This document shows, piece by piece, positions 19,669 to 29,122 of a stretch of 64,000 bases of DNA. Within the stretch, counting starts at the first letter, position 1. Every line of letters starts with the position of its first letter. A program made the position numbers and the translations under genes. This DNA is from Acinetobacter pittii ANC 4050 (GTDB taxonomy: Bacteria > Pseudomonadota > Gammaproteobacteria > Pseudomonadales > Moraxellaceae). The stretch spans positions 1,565,184-1,629,183 of the forward strand of contig NZ_KB976987.1 of the NCBI RefSeq assembly GCF_000399685.1, given 5' to 3'. Under the pieces are notes generated by a model, which saw nothing but the letters and a program-made list of their open reading frames with translations, was not told the DNA's origin and searched no databases.

Positions 19669-22512
19669 TTATTCCTCTTTTCCAGTCTTTGCACTGTTTC
19701 CAAGTTGAGTAAACCAGTCATCTACTTCTAAAGCTGGAAACTCATCTTTACTTTGGTCTTCCCCATATTGGATTTTGGCTCGTCCAGCAGGTACGCCACT
19801 CACAATAGCCTTACCCGAAGCATCTAATTTTCCTTTACGGATAGAACCATCCGATAATAGAACCTCATAATCAGCACCTTTAACTGGTGTGCCATCACTA
19901 TGTAAATATTCCAGTACTAAGTCATCAGTCTTAATTTCTTGTGTTGGTAAAGAAGGCAAAGCATAGTTCGCTTTTGCCCCTCCCATAAACACATGCTGCC
20001 CAGCCTTCACCTCAAACTTACCGCCAGTGACTGGGAAAATTCCCGAGCCATTAATCTTGATTTGAGACCCACCTGCCGTGATAACGATTTCTTTAGAAGC
20101 ACTAATTTCAATTTTGTCTTCTGTTGAAATAATTTGAACAGCTTTACGGGCAATTAAGTCTGCTCCGTCAACTTGTGCTTGTATTTCAACTTTGCCTTTG
20201 CCTGCATAGAGTCTTGCCCCTTCTTGAGCTGCAAAAAGGCTGATTTTATTTTGGGCATGCGCAATCAGGTTCTTTTGAGTGGTCAGGTTAATGCTATCAC
20301 CAGCAGTTTGACTTAACTGAGCATCTGCGCTGAGGTGAATGTCTTCATTACTGGCTAGAGCAATACTGTTAGGTGCGGTCAATATCATCAAGGCTTGCTT
20401 AAAAGCGGCAGCTTTGTCTTGATCTTTTTCTTCAATTTGTTCTATGAAGGTTTTTAAGTTCTCAAGAACTTCCAATGGATCAGTTTGCTGATTTTTAGCA
20501 ACTTCACTGAGTGCCTTGGCATTGCTAAGACCGCCTTCAATTTGCTGTTTAGCCTCAGCTGCGTCTAAGTGTACGCCTTGGGCTTGGTCCTGTTTATGAG
20601 TACTAAGGAGTAAGCCACTGCCAGCTCTTATCGCGCCCCACTGGTCAGTTCTAAGTTCGAAACCTTCACCACGACCGTCACTTTCGGCTTTGTCTTTTGG
20701 ATGGCTTAAGTTACCGAGGTTTAATTGGCTTGCCGCATGGCTGCTTTGTAGCTGGGCACTGATTTGCCCTGTGGTGTCATCAAAACGTAACTGGTTAAAA
20801 CCTTTGCCATCGACTTCTTCGGAGCGGATGCCGCTGAGTTTTTTAGTGTCAGGTAATTGGCCTTTCTGGTCGAATTGCGTTGGGTGGCGTTCAGCTTCAT
20901 GAATACGGCCCACCACAAACGGGCGGTCAATGTTACCGTCAAAAAAGTCGATGACCACAATCTCACCGACACGTGGTAAGAAGCGTGCACCATAACCTGT
21001 ACCTGCCCAAGGGGTCAGTACATCGACCCAAGCGGAGTCGGTGTCATTGTCGTTACTACCTGCGCCACCGTCATGGCTATGGTCGTCAGTTCGAGTAAAC
21101 AGGAAACGGACTTTAATACGCCCCCACTGGTCAACATGGATGCTTTCACCCTCTAACCCCACCACTCTAGCGCGCTGTGGGTAAGCTGCTGGTCGGTGCT
21201 CTAACGGGCTATATTCAGGGACAGCTTTAACATTACGTCGAACAACATTCAGCTCAGCAAAATGGCGTTGCTCAGGATTTTGCGTGTCGAGTTGGGCAGC
21301 TTTGAGCTTATCCTTTGGCAACAGACGCTCAAGTTGCTGTTGTAATTCTTTCGGTAAATTATTCTGGTTATAGTAGTGTTTGCTTAAGATTAAGAACTCT
21401 TTATCAGCACTGTCGTGTTGGTCGAGTTCTGGGTGATCATTAAGTTCAAACCAGTAACCCACCTGTGCATCGCGGACGTTGCCTGAAACGGTAAATTGTT
21501 TAGAGTTCAAGTGATGGTAAGCATTAATGTGCTGGTTAAGCTGTTCAATCTGGCTATTGCCTGAAGCTGTAGCTTGGTCTTCACCGTTTAAGTCTTGCAT
21601 CCACGCTGGGCTAACATGCCATGCATCTTCAAGGTTTAAGCTGGCATTGTCATAGTGTTCGCTGTGCTTTTGTGTACCTTGTACGCTGCCACTACCCTCT
21701 TCTTGTTGCAGGGCATCGGCTTGCCAGCGTTGCACATGAACAGATGTCGGCTGTAAGCGGCGCTCAGCTTTAACTTGGGTAATGGTATCAAACTGCTCTG
21801 TTGCACTGCTGCGTTGATAACGTAGGCTACGACGGTCAAGCGCCTGATAATTTTGGTTATCATCAATTAAGCGCAAGACTTGTGGCTGAATGGAAGCATT
21901 TGGATCTGCGACAAAAAGCTGAGATTCATCGACCAGCCAATTAATGCCTTCGCTACGCCACAAACGGGTTAAAAAGTCATAATCGCTTTCATTTGACTGC
22001 ATCATAAATGGACGCACATCGTAGTCTTTAATTAAGCCAGATGTGTCGAGCGTTAAGCTTGGGGCAAATAGCGGGCTTTTGCCCTGCCATTCTTTAAACA
22101 GAATTTCGCTAATGTCCCGCACGCTTTTGTTCATAAACACGCGGCTATTACGGCGTTTATGCCAGAGTGCAGTTGGGTCTTTTAAGGTTAAGTTATAAAT
22201 GGTGAGTGAGCCGTCGCTTTGCCCCTGACTCGCTTCGATAATAATACCTGTTGTTCTAAAAAACTGACCTGTGTCAGTGACCTGATCGACAGCAACCTGA
22301 CAGCCAATAAATTGTTTTAATGCAATATGCGCGTTCGTCGACAGACACAGTAACTCAGCAACGCTGCCTTGGTTGAGCGTATGTTCGCCCTCAATGCGCT
22401 GTAAGAAGACTTGGTTATTTAATGATGCGTTGGAGAATTGCACATGAAGAACGCGGTTCTGTGCAACTAAACCTAAACTATCTAAAATTTGAAATATTTT
22501 ATGGGACATCAT
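19669..22512 (-). CDS. vgrG: T6SS spike protein VgrG with DUF2345 and C-terminal Ig-like extension
   Basis: 947 residues. The N-terminal gp27-like part (for example DYDVRPFMMQSNESDYDFLTRLWRSEGI) is followed by the gp5-like OB fold around 440-560 (KVRFLF, WVDVLTPWAGTGYGARFLPRVGEIVVIDFFDGNIDRPFVVGR) and a DUF2345 beta-helix. After ~860 comes an extra ~85-residue domain (LVLEYLHSDGTPVKGADYEV) resembling a transthyretin/Ig-like adaptor, often used to hold a dedicated effector. The gene heads a transcript with the effector and immunity genes; the 108 bp upstream separate it from the divergent-side LysR gene and should hold its promoter. Two adjacent ATG codons (22510 and 22507) are possible starts. 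Confidence 0.95.
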   Translation of the reverse strand: MMSHKIFQILDSLGLVAQNRVLHVQFSNASLNNQVFLQRIEGEHTLNQGSVAELLCLSTNAHIALKQFIGCQVAVDQVTDTGQFFRTTGIIIEASQGQSDGSLTIYNLTLKDPTALWHKRRNSRVFMNKSVRDISEILFKEWQGKSPLFAPSLTLDTSGLIKDYDVRPFMMQSNESDYDFLTRLWRSEGINWLVDESQLFVADPNASIQPQVLRLIDDNQNYQALDRRSLRYQRSSATEQFDTITQVKAERRLQPTSVHVQRWQADALQQEEGSGSVQGTQKHSEHYDNASLNLEDAWHVSPAWMQDLNGEDQATASGNSQIEQLNQHINAYHHLNSKQFTVSGNVRDAQVGYWFELNDHPELDQHDSADKEFLILSKHYYNQNNLPKELQQQLERLLPKDKLKAAQLDTQNPEQRHFAELNVVRRNVKAVPEYSPLEHRPAAYPQRARVVGLEGESIHVDQWGRIKVRFLFTRTDDHSHDGGAGSNDNDTDSAWVDVLTPWAGTGYGARFLPRVGEIVVIDFFDGNIDRPFVVGRIHEAERHPTQFDQKGQLPDTKKLSGIRSEEVDGKGFNQLRFDDTTGQISAQLQSSHAASQLNLGNLSHPKDKAESDGRGEGFELRTDQWGAIRAGSGLLLSTHKQDQAQGVHLDAAEAKQQIEGGLSNAKALSEVAKNQQTDPLEVLENLKTFIEQIEEKDQDKAAAFKQALMILTAPNSIALASNEDIHLSADAQLSQTAGDSINLTTQKNLIAHAQNKISLFAAQEGARLYAGKGKVEIQAQVDGADLIARKAVQIISTEDKIEISASKEIVITAGGSQIKINGSGIFPVTGGKFEVKAGQHVFMGGAKANYALPSLPTQEIKTDDLVLEYLHSDGTPVKGADYEVLLSDGSIRKGKLDASGKAIVSGVPAGRAKIQYGEDQSKDEFPALEVDDWFTQLGNSAKTGKEE

Positions 22513-22620
22513 TATTATAAAAACTGAGTCATAATCGCCGTTATTTTATAAAAAACAGACAGAATTGTCTATTTATATAAAATAGTTTAGCTTCCATAAC
22601 TTACATAATTTTTAGTTTAT

Positions 22621-23514
22621 CTAAAAAGAAAGACGACTTACTAAAAAATCTATAAAAGCACGAGTTTTGGCTGATAAATTAGAAGTATTCGGGTAAAGCA
22701 ATTGAATATTTTGTAATGGCAAAGAAAAATCTGGTAATAATCGAATTAAGCGATTTTGTTGAATATCTTCATCAACTAACCATGCTGGACAAATCGCCAC
22801 ACCTAAAGATGAAAGAGCCATTTGGTGAATTGCAGTAACCGAGTTTGATTCATACTGACTTCGAATAAATGGTAATGAATATTGCTCCCCTAAACTGTTT
22901 TGCAAAATATATTGTGAATCTTGCCAATTTAATAAGGTATGGCCAATCCAAGGAACAGCCGCTAAATCGGATATATTTTCTATAGGATGGTCTTTTATAA
23001 ACTGCGGAGTAGCCACAAGATAAATTGGATATTCTCCGATTTTTCGAGTTTTTAGAGAGGAGTTTTTTAAATTCCCTAGCCGAATAACCAGATCTAATTT
23101 TTCAGTCACTAAATCATCGAGAGATGAATTAAACGAGTACTGTAAACGTAAATGTGGATAAAGCCGACAAAACTCAGGAAGCAATGGGAGAATAAAACGC
23201 TGTCCAAACTCATTAGTTGACGAAAACCGTAAAGTGCCTGTAATACTTGTTCCTAAATACTGACTACGTTCCAAAGCCTCAGCAATATGAAGTTGAATTT
23301 GCTTAAAATCTTCATAAAACTGTTGACCTATTTCTGTCAATGCAATGTTGCGGGTATTACGAATTAAAAGGCTTGTATTTAACTGCTTTTCTAATTGTTT
23401 TATATCAATACTTACCATTGATCGGCTTAAGCCTAAAGTTTCAGCAGCCTTAGTAAATGATCCAGAATCAACGACCTGTAAAAAACTGGTAATTTGCTTA
23501 AGATTTTTTTGCAC
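22621..23514 (-). CDS. LysR-family transcriptional regulator
   Basis: 297 residues with an N-terminal winged HTH (FLQVVDSGSFTKAAETLGLSRSMVSIDIKQLEKQLNTSLLIRNTR) and a LysR substrate-binding domain after ~90. The start appears to be GTG at 23512-23514, with no strong Shine-Dalgarno. It is divergent from an MFS exporter 98 bp away, the usual arrangement for a LysR regulator of its neighbour. The inducer is unknown. Confidence 0.9.
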   Translation of the reverse strand: MQKNLKQITSFLQVVDSGSFTKAAETLGLSRSMVSIDIKQLEKQLNTSLLIRNTRNIALTEIGQQFYEDFKQIQLHIAEALERSQYLGTSITGTLRFSSTNEFGQRFILPLLPEFCRLYPHLRLQYSFNSSLDDLVTEKLDLVIRLGNLKNSSLKTRKIGEYPIYLVATPQFIKDHPIENISDLAAVPWIGHTLLNWQDSQYILQNSLGEQYSLPFIRSQYESNSVTAIHQMALSSLGVAICPAWLVDEDIQQNRLIRLLPDFSLPLQNIQLLYPNTSNLSAKTRAFIDFLVSRLSF

Positions 23515-23612
23515 AATTTAGCCGATTGTTTGAAATTATTAAACAATGATTTTACTTCGCCTGCATCGACAATAAAAGTGCTGGATCTTACCCTGCCTGC
23601 TCGGAGGTAGGT

Positions 23613-24953
23613 ATGTCTTATCGATATAAAATAGCAACGGTGTTTTTACTTGGGTTCTTTATTGATTGCATTAATATTTTTATGTCAGCAATCGCATTAC
23701 CCAATATTGCAGCATCATTTTCAATCAACCAGAGTATGGTCGCTTGGGTAACAAATGCTTATATTCTAGGTCTGATTCTAATCATGCCAATGAGTTTATG
23801 GTTAGCCAGCAAGTTAGGAAATCAAAAGTTATTGTCTTTTTCAATGCTTCTATTTTCTTTAAGCATCTGGCTTATTGGCTCAAGTGAATCGATTTATAGC
23901 TTAATTTTTTGGCGATTTATTCAAGGCATAGCAGGTGGTTTATTAATTCCAGTCGGACAAGCACTGGTATATGCCTTATTCCCAAACCAAGAACGCCAAC
24001 GCATTTCTACAATGATTATGGCAATTGCGCTTATTGCCCCTGCATTTTCACCAGCGATTGGTGGAGCGATTATTGATTCATTAAACTGGCGATGGGTATT
24101 TTTTTCAAATCTTCCCTTTTCTTTAATTGCTTCGGCTTTAGCATGGTTATGGATTAAACAAACAGAGAATGTACCTAGCGTAAAACCTGATATTTGGGGC
24201 TTACTTATTTTTAATATAAGCCTTTTATGTTTATTACTCTCCTTTTCGTTTTATGGGGATTATCATAATGCCACGTTGGCTATAGGCAGTTTTCTAATTT
24301 CGGTCGGAATGCTTACTTTTTATCTTCATCATGCAAAGAAAACCGATCATCCAGTTCTCAACCTACAATTATTAAAAAATAAAAATTTACGCAATGCATT
24401 TATTATTTATTACGCTGTTCCCGGTGTTTTTACAGGCGTTAATTTACTCAATATTTTTAATTTACAGATCAACTTTGGCTTTAATGCAAAACAAACCGGC
24501 TTATTTATGTTGCTCTATGCAGCCGGTGCATTGGCGGCGATGGTCAACGGCGGACTGCTCTACCAAAAACTGGGTAAAAAATATTTACTTATCATTGGAA
24601 TTATATTGCATAGTCTTGGTATTTTCTTTTTAGTTTATATTTCCAATAGCAATCAATTCAGCCTCTTAATTTTCGCTTATTTATTGATGGGAATGGGAGG
24701 CGGACTAAGTGCCAACATTGCCCAAATTAGTTCATTGATTGATTTCACTGGAAAAGATTTATTACAAGGAAGTGTGCTCTGGAATATTAATCGGCAAGTT
24801 TCATTTAGTGTCGGCACGGTTGTTCTTATTTCAATATATAACTTGATGTCTTCTTCAAACGGCATAATCGGTTATCAACATACATTTTTAATTGCAGCTC
24901 TACTCTGCATCATTTCATTAATTCCCATTTTAAAGGAGAAAAATCATGTCTAA
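23613..24953 (+). CDS. MFS drug/proton antiporter-like exporter
   Basis: 446 residues, very hydrophobic, with about 12-14 predicted membrane spans. The first span carries the DHA2-like signature FIDCINIFMSAIALPNIAASF, and span 4-5 has RFIQGIAGGLLIPVGQALVYALFP and the motif-C-like IAPAFSPAIGGAI, as in EmrB/QacA-type multidrug exporters. GGAGG stands just before the ATG. It overlaps the following NTF2-like gene by eight bases, so the two are made together. The substrate cannot be told from sequence. Confidence 0.85.
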   Translation: MSYRYKIATVFLLGFFIDCINIFMSAIALPNIAASFSINQSMVAWVTNAYILGLILIMPMSLWLASKLGNQKLLSFSMLLFSLSIWLIGSSESIYSLIFWRFIQGIAGGLLIPVGQALVYALFPNQERQRISTMIMAIALIAPAFSPAIGGAIIDSLNWRWVFFSNLPFSLIASALAWLWIKQTENVPSVKPDIWGLLIFNISLLCLLLSFSFYGDYHNATLAIGSFLISVGMLTFYLHHAKKTDHPVLNLQLLKNKNLRNAFIIYYAVPGVFTGVNLLNIFNLQINFGFNAKQTGLFMLLYAAGALAAMVNGGLLYQKLGKKYLLIIGIILHSLGIFFLVYISNSNQFSLLIFAYLLMGMGGGLSANIAQISSLIDFTGKDLLQGSVLWNINRQVSFSVGTVVLISIYNLMSSSNGIIGYQHTFLIAALLCIISLIPILKEKNHV

Positions 24954-25347
24954 CCCAATGGATCAAGCCATTCAAAGTGTAATTGACTTGCATGTGTTGA
25001 TCGAAAATGTATTTACAGGCCAAAATGCAGAACAAAATCTGAGCCCGCTTTTAGATAGCTTTGATCAAAATTTTAAGATGGTAACGGTTCAAGGTCAGAG
25101 CATTGGTTTAACTGAAGTGAAGAGTTTATTCAGCCAAAATATGGGCAAGAAACCTTCTTTAAAAATTAGCATTCTTAAAAGTGCAGCTTTATACGAATTT
25201 GAAAATTATTGTTGGGTGCAATATCAGGAACATCAGCAAACTGATGAAACCGAAACATTACGCACTTCGACGGCCTGCATTAAAGTAGAAGACGAAAAAT
25301 GTTATTGGGTTTACTTACATGAAACTTTAGTTCCACTCGACAATTAA
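24946..25347 (+). CDS. NTF2-like (SnoaL/DUF4440-type) small protein
   Basis: 133 residues with the alpha-plus-beta pattern of the NTF2-like cone fold: an N-terminal helix, F(D/K)MVTVQGQSIGLTEVKSLFSQN, then strands ending WVYLHETLVPL. Such proteins are small enzymes or ligand-binding partners. It overlaps the 3' end of the exporter gene by eight bases, suggesting translational coupling and a shared role, perhaps modifying or sensing the exported compound. The fold call is tentative and no catalytic residues are recognised. Confidence 0.6.
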   Translation: MSNPMDQAIQSVIDLHVLIENVFTGQNAEQNLSPLLDSFDQNFKMVTVQGQSIGLTEVKSLFSQNMGKKPSLKISILKSAALYEFENYCWVQYQEHQQTDETETLRTSTACIKVEDEKCYWVYLHETLVPLDN

Positions 25348-25366
25348 AAATCGATGCCAAATTTTC

Positions 25367-25397
25367 AAAAGCCTCTTCACATTAGTAAGAGGCTTTT
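25367..25397. terminator. Bidirectional terminator
   Basis: AAAAGCCTCTT (25367-25377) and AAGAGGCTTTT (25387-25397) form an 11-pair stem with U-runs in both directions. It separates the convergent NTF2-like gene and the alcohol dehydrogenase gene. Confidence 0.9.
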
Positions 25398-25432
25398 GGA
25401 TGATTAGAAATGGAATGATAAGACTAAGAATT

Positions 25433-26596
25433 TTAAGGAAGCAGAATCACCTTACGGCAGTCCTCTTCTCTTTCATTAAAAATACGATATCCCTCTGCGG
25501 CGTCTTCTAATTTCATTCGGTGGGTAATGATGGTTTCAGGTGTTAATTCGCCACGCTCAATCAGTTCTAAGAGTTGCGGTAAATATTGATGCACATGGGT
25601 TTGGCCCATTTTAAAAGTTAATCCTTTATCAAAAGCATCGCCAAATAAGAAACCATGAATCGGACCTGCATATACACCCGGTACACTCACCACTCCACCA
25701 CGACGAACTGCCGCAATACATTGACGCAGTGCTGCTCCACTTGAACCTTCTAGTTTTAAATTGGTGAGAACTGTTTCAATCACACTGCCCTTTGCTTCAA
25801 AACCAATTGCATCAATCACAGCATCGACGCCGCGGTAATTGTCTGTATGTTGAATAATAAACTCGGCCGCATCGACTTCATCAAAATTCACTGGAATGGC
25901 GCCGTATGTTGCCGCTGCATAATTCAATCGATAGTCATTGTGATCGACCATAAATATCTTTTCAGCACCAAGCATCTTGGCACAAGCGGCACTTAATAGT
26001 CCGACTGGACCAGCACCATAAATTGCAACGGTTGAGCCACGTTTCACTTGGGCATTGGTCACGGCTTGCCAAGCAGTCGGTAGAATATCAGTCAAGAAAA
26101 GTACTTTTTCATCTGACAGTGAAGTTGGCACTTTAAAAGGGCCTTTATTGGCTTTTGGTACACGCACATATTCCGCTTGCCCACCCGGTATACCGCCGTA
26201 AAGATGACTATAGCCAAATAAAGCTGCACCTGGTGGAATTTGTTTTTTATTAATAATTGCGCCGCGCCCTGTATTAGTAGTTTCACATGCAGCGGTCAGG
26301 TCAAGTTGGCAAAAGAAACATTCACCACAGGCAATGACAAAAGGAACAATGACTCGATCACCCTTTTTCACTGCGGTGACGGCGGGACCGACCTCTTCAA
26401 CCACGCCCATAAACTCGTGCCCAAAGATATCACCCTGCTCGGTTCTAGGGATTTTGCCTCGATATAAATGCAAATCAGAGCCACAAATGGCTGTGGCGGT
26501 CACGCGCAAAATAATGTCATCCGGTTCTTGAATAATAGGGTCTGCTACAGTTTCTACTCGAACATCTTCTGCACCGTGGTAAGTAAGAGCACGCAT
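25433..26596 (-). CDS. Zinc-dependent alcohol dehydrogenase, formaldehyde-dehydrogenase-like
   Basis: 387 residues of the medium-chain dehydrogenase/reductase family. Visible features: catalytic-zinc ligands CGSDLHLY and [12 protein letters not shown], the structural-zinc cysteines in [15 protein letters not shown], and the nucleotide-binding [18 protein letters not shown]. The length and the region [14 protein letters not shown] match the glutathione-independent formaldehyde-dehydrogenase-like subgroup. It likely oxidises or dismutates small aldehydes or alcohols with NAD. It stands alone, with terminators on both sides, so its physiological substrate cannot be inferred from neighbours. Confidence 0.88.
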   Translation of the reverse strand: MRALTYHGAEDVRVETVADPIIQEPDDIILRVTATAICGSDLHLYRGKIPRTEQGDIFGHEFMGVVEEVGPAVTAVKKGDRVIVPFVIACGECFFCQLDLTAACETTNTGRGAIINKKQIPPGAALFGYSHLYGGIPGGQAEYVRVPKANKGPFKVPTSLSDEKVLFLTDILPTAWQAVTNAQVKRGSTVAIYGAGPVGLLSAACAKMLGAEKIFMVDHNDYRLNYAAATYGAIPVNFDEVDAAEFIIQHTDNYRGVDAVIDAIGFEAKGSVIETVLTNLKLEGSSGAALRQCIAAVRRGGVVSVPGVYAGPIHGFLFGDAFDKGLTFKMGQTHVHQYLPQLLELIERGELTPETIITHRMKLEDAAEGYRIFNEREEDCRKVILLP

Positions 26597-26781
26597 ATTT
26601 TTATTCCTCTATTTTCTATCATGTCATTTGATTATGAGGAGGCTTTCTTTACGGTTTGCAACGTTTCTTACCTTTCACGTAAGGCATATAGTGCAAATGC
26701 AACGCGACAGAGATTTCAGTAACATTTAATGAATGTAAATTAGTTTTTGCGAGGGCTGTTTTTGTTATTTAACCCAGCAAA

Positions 26782-26821
26782 AAGCCAATCATCCATGCAC
26801 TAAAGCTAAAATGATTGGCTT
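26782..26821 (-). terminator. Terminator of the carnitine-dehydrogenase-like gene
   Basis: An 11-pair stem, AAGCCAATCAT/ATGATTGGCTT, with an 18-base loop; on the minus strand it is followed by a T-run. It lies 18 bp past the stop of the gene at 26839. Confidence 0.85.
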
Positions 26822-26838
26822 TGTCTTAAAAATTTGAA

Positions 26839-27789
26839 TTAATCTAGTTTAAGTTGCTGTCTGAGCTTTAAAATATCAACCAGACCTTTGTCTCTGGTTT
26901 GATATAAATCGACATCTTTATATTGGTTTAAAAGCTGGTTGGTTTCTGCTTCCAATAACTCTGTTGTCTCGTCGGAATGTTGAAATGCGTGCATATCATT
27001 CCACCATTCTGTCATTGGTGGGCCTAAATGATGAATTGCCTCTTTAAACCCTTTTTGGTTTGCAAGCTGCATATTAATATAGGGTCCAAAGAGCGCCCAT
27101 CTTAAACCTGGCCCACTGGTAATCGCGACATCAACATCTTCGGCAGTGCACACGCCTTGTTCAACCAATGAAAAAGCTTCTCGCCATAGCGCAGCCTGCA
27201 AACGGTTTGCGACATGTCCTTTTACTTCTTTATTTAAAACGATTGGGTGCTTACCCAACTGTTTATAGAAATCAGAAGCTTGTTTTAAAATTTGAGGATC
27301 TGTCAAATTACCGCCAACGATCTCGACCAAAGGTAAAAGATGAGGCGGATTAAAAGGATGACCTAATAAAATACGTTCAGGATGCCGCGCCTCTTTTTGA
27401 AAATCAGACACTTTTAAGCCCGATGAACTTGAAGCAATAATGGTATGTTCAGGGCAATATGCTGTGATTTCTTGATATAACTGTTGTTTTACATCGAGAC
27501 GTTCAGGGGCATTTTCTTGAATAAAATCTACATCTGAAACCGCATCTTTTAAGTGATTAAAAATTTCCAGATGAAGCAGCACATCTTGCGGAGAATAACC
27601 GTGTTCAGCGTTTTGGTCTAAAGCCAATAAATCGTTTAAATTTGCAGATATTCTATTTTTAAAGACCGCTTCATCAATCGGATACGGGTCATAAACCTTA
27701 ACTTTAAATCCTTTATATAAAAACAAAGCAGTCCAACTTGCACCTATTACACCAGCTCCAACAACACCAACCGTTTTAATGACTTCCAT
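26839..27789 (-). CDS. L-carnitine dehydrogenase-like NAD-dependent 3-hydroxyacyl dehydrogenase
   Basis: 316 residues. The N-terminal Rossmann domain has GVVGAGVIGASW and the 3-hydroxyacyl-CoA-dehydrogenase signatures SSSSGL and the catalytic-His segment GHPFNPPHLLPLVEIVGG. The C-terminal part resembles L-carnitine 3-dehydrogenase more than fatty-acid oxidation enzymes. The ATG at 27787-27789 is preceded by GAGGAA, so the longer reading is rejected. It diverges from a GlxA-type regulator, as cdh genes diverge from cdhR in pseudomonads, which supports a carnitine role. Against this, the partner dehydrocarnitine-cleavage enzyme and thioesterase are absent nearby. Confidence 0.68.
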   Translation of the reverse strand: MEVIKTVGVVGAGVIGASWTALFLYKGFKVKVYDPYPIDEAVFKNRISANLNDLLALDQNAEHGYSPQDVLLHLEIFNHLKDAVSDVDFIQENAPERLDVKQQLYQEITAYCPEHTIIASSSSGLKVSDFQKEARHPERILLGHPFNPPHLLPLVEIVGGNLTDPQILKQASDFYKQLGKHPIVLNKEVKGHVANRLQAALWREAFSLVEQGVCTAEDVDVAITSGPGLRWALFGPYINMQLANQKGFKEAIHHLGPPMTEWWNDMHAFQHSDETTELLEAETNQLLNQYKDVDLYQTRDKGLVDILKLRQQLKLD

Positions 27790-27907
27790 ATTTTCCTCGT
27801 AAAAATGTTGTTTTATTAAGAAATTTCTTTTGTTCCATTTCATGCATATAATAAACATAGCAGATTCTAAGAATCACTGCTCTAAATGGATATTGACGGT
27901 GAAAGAT

Positions 27908-28963
27908 ATGAAGAACTCATCTTCTCATGCTTATGATGAAGCATCTCCCTCTGAAGAAAGTCTCTCCTCGGTTCACCCGGATTTACGTGTTGGATTTATT
28001 CTGATGAATAAATTCACCTTAGCACCTATTTCCGGTTTCGTTGAATCTCTTAGATTTGCAGCAGACAAGTCTTTTCGTAGTTTGCAAATTTACTGCAAAT
28101 GGGACTGGATGACTTTTAATGATGAGCCAGTTACTGCAAGTTGCGGATTATCCGTTAATCCAACAACCTCACTTAACCTAAAAGCTTTAAAAGAAAATTA
28201 TGATTACATTGTCATTGCAGGTGGTTTACTCACAGAAACACGCAATCCCCCAGAAAAATTATTAGAAATACTCAACGAAATACATAACGCAAAAATACCA
28301 ATTATTGCCTTTTGTTCAGGCTGTTTTGTGTTAGGAAATGCAGGACTCATGGATGGTCGGAAATGTGCAATTCACTTTACGACCAGAGAAGAGTTTTCAG
28401 AACGATTTCCTAAAGCAATCACGGTGGTGGATAAAGCTTATGTTGAAGATCAAGGTATTTTCACTTGCCCTGGTGGAACTGCTATAGATTTAGCTGCGGA
28501 TTTAATACGGCGTCATTGTGGTGATATTCGGGCACAAAAAAGCTTAGAATATTTACTCATTAATGCTGACAAACAAATCATTGATGAAAAAGACGAGATA
28601 CATTTAGATAGCCCAACTACCTATGAAAATAATATTGTCTCTAAAGCTATAGCTTTTATGAGTGAAAATTTAAGTGCGCACGTTACATTAAAAGAAGTAG
28701 CAGAGCATGCGAGAACTAACCCAAGACAACTGCACCGCGCCTTTTTATCGAGTACCAATGAACCACCATCAAATTATTGGCGTAAATTAAGACTCGAACA
28801 TGCCAGAAAATTACTTGCCAACACCAATGCTTACATCACCAATATTGCTATTGAATGTGGTTTTTCTGATGCCTCTCATTTTATTCTCTGGTTTAAAAAA
28901 CAATATGGCGAAACTCCTTTTACCTATAGAAAACGTCGTCATGAAGTAGAAAAACTCAAATAA
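27908..28963 (+). CDS. GlxA-family AraC-type regulator (CdhR-like)
   Basis: 351 residues. Residues ~20-190 form a DJ-1/PfpI-like domain (GFILMNKFTLAPISGFVESLRFA, and AFCSGCFVLGNAGLMDGRKCAIHF with the nucleophile-elbow cysteine), followed by an AraC HTH domain at ~250-345 (VTLKEVAEHARTNPRQLHRAF, IAIECGFSDASHFILWFKKQYGETP). This layout is shared by GbdR and CdhR, regulators of betaine and carnitine use. It is divergent from the carnitine-dehydrogenase-like gene with 118 bp between starts, so it probably activates that gene. A GTG start nine bases upstream is also possible. Confidence 0.82.
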   Translation: MKNSSSHAYDEASPSEESLSSVHPDLRVGFILMNKFTLAPISGFVESLRFAADKSFRSLQIYCKWDWMTFNDEPVTASCGLSVNPTTSLNLKALKENYDYIVIAGGLLTETRNPPEKLLEILNEIHNAKIPIIAFCSGCFVLGNAGLMDGRKCAIHFTTREEFSERFPKAITVVDKAYVEDQGIFTCPGGTAIDLAADLIRRHCGDIRAQKSLEYLLINADKQIIDEKDEIHLDSPTTYENNIVSKAIAFMSENLSAHVTLKEVAEHARTNPRQLHRAFLSSTNEPPSNYWRKLRLEHARKLLANTNAYITNIAIECGFSDASHFILWFKKQYGETPFTYRKRRHEVEKLK

Positions 28964-29122
28964 TAATTCTATTTAACCACGCTACTAAAACGCGATATTT
29001 TATATAAATTGTCCTATATAACCTATTTTTTGACCTTAAATTCTTTTAACCTGTCATGCTTCATGCTTTTTTCCACTTCCTATTAACGGCTCAGTCAATT
29101 ATTTGAGTTATTCAGTTTTCCT

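Noticed and set aside
20690-20993. Open frames opposite and across vgrG
   Set aside because: They are out-of-frame shadows of vgrG with no start signals or recognisable protein.
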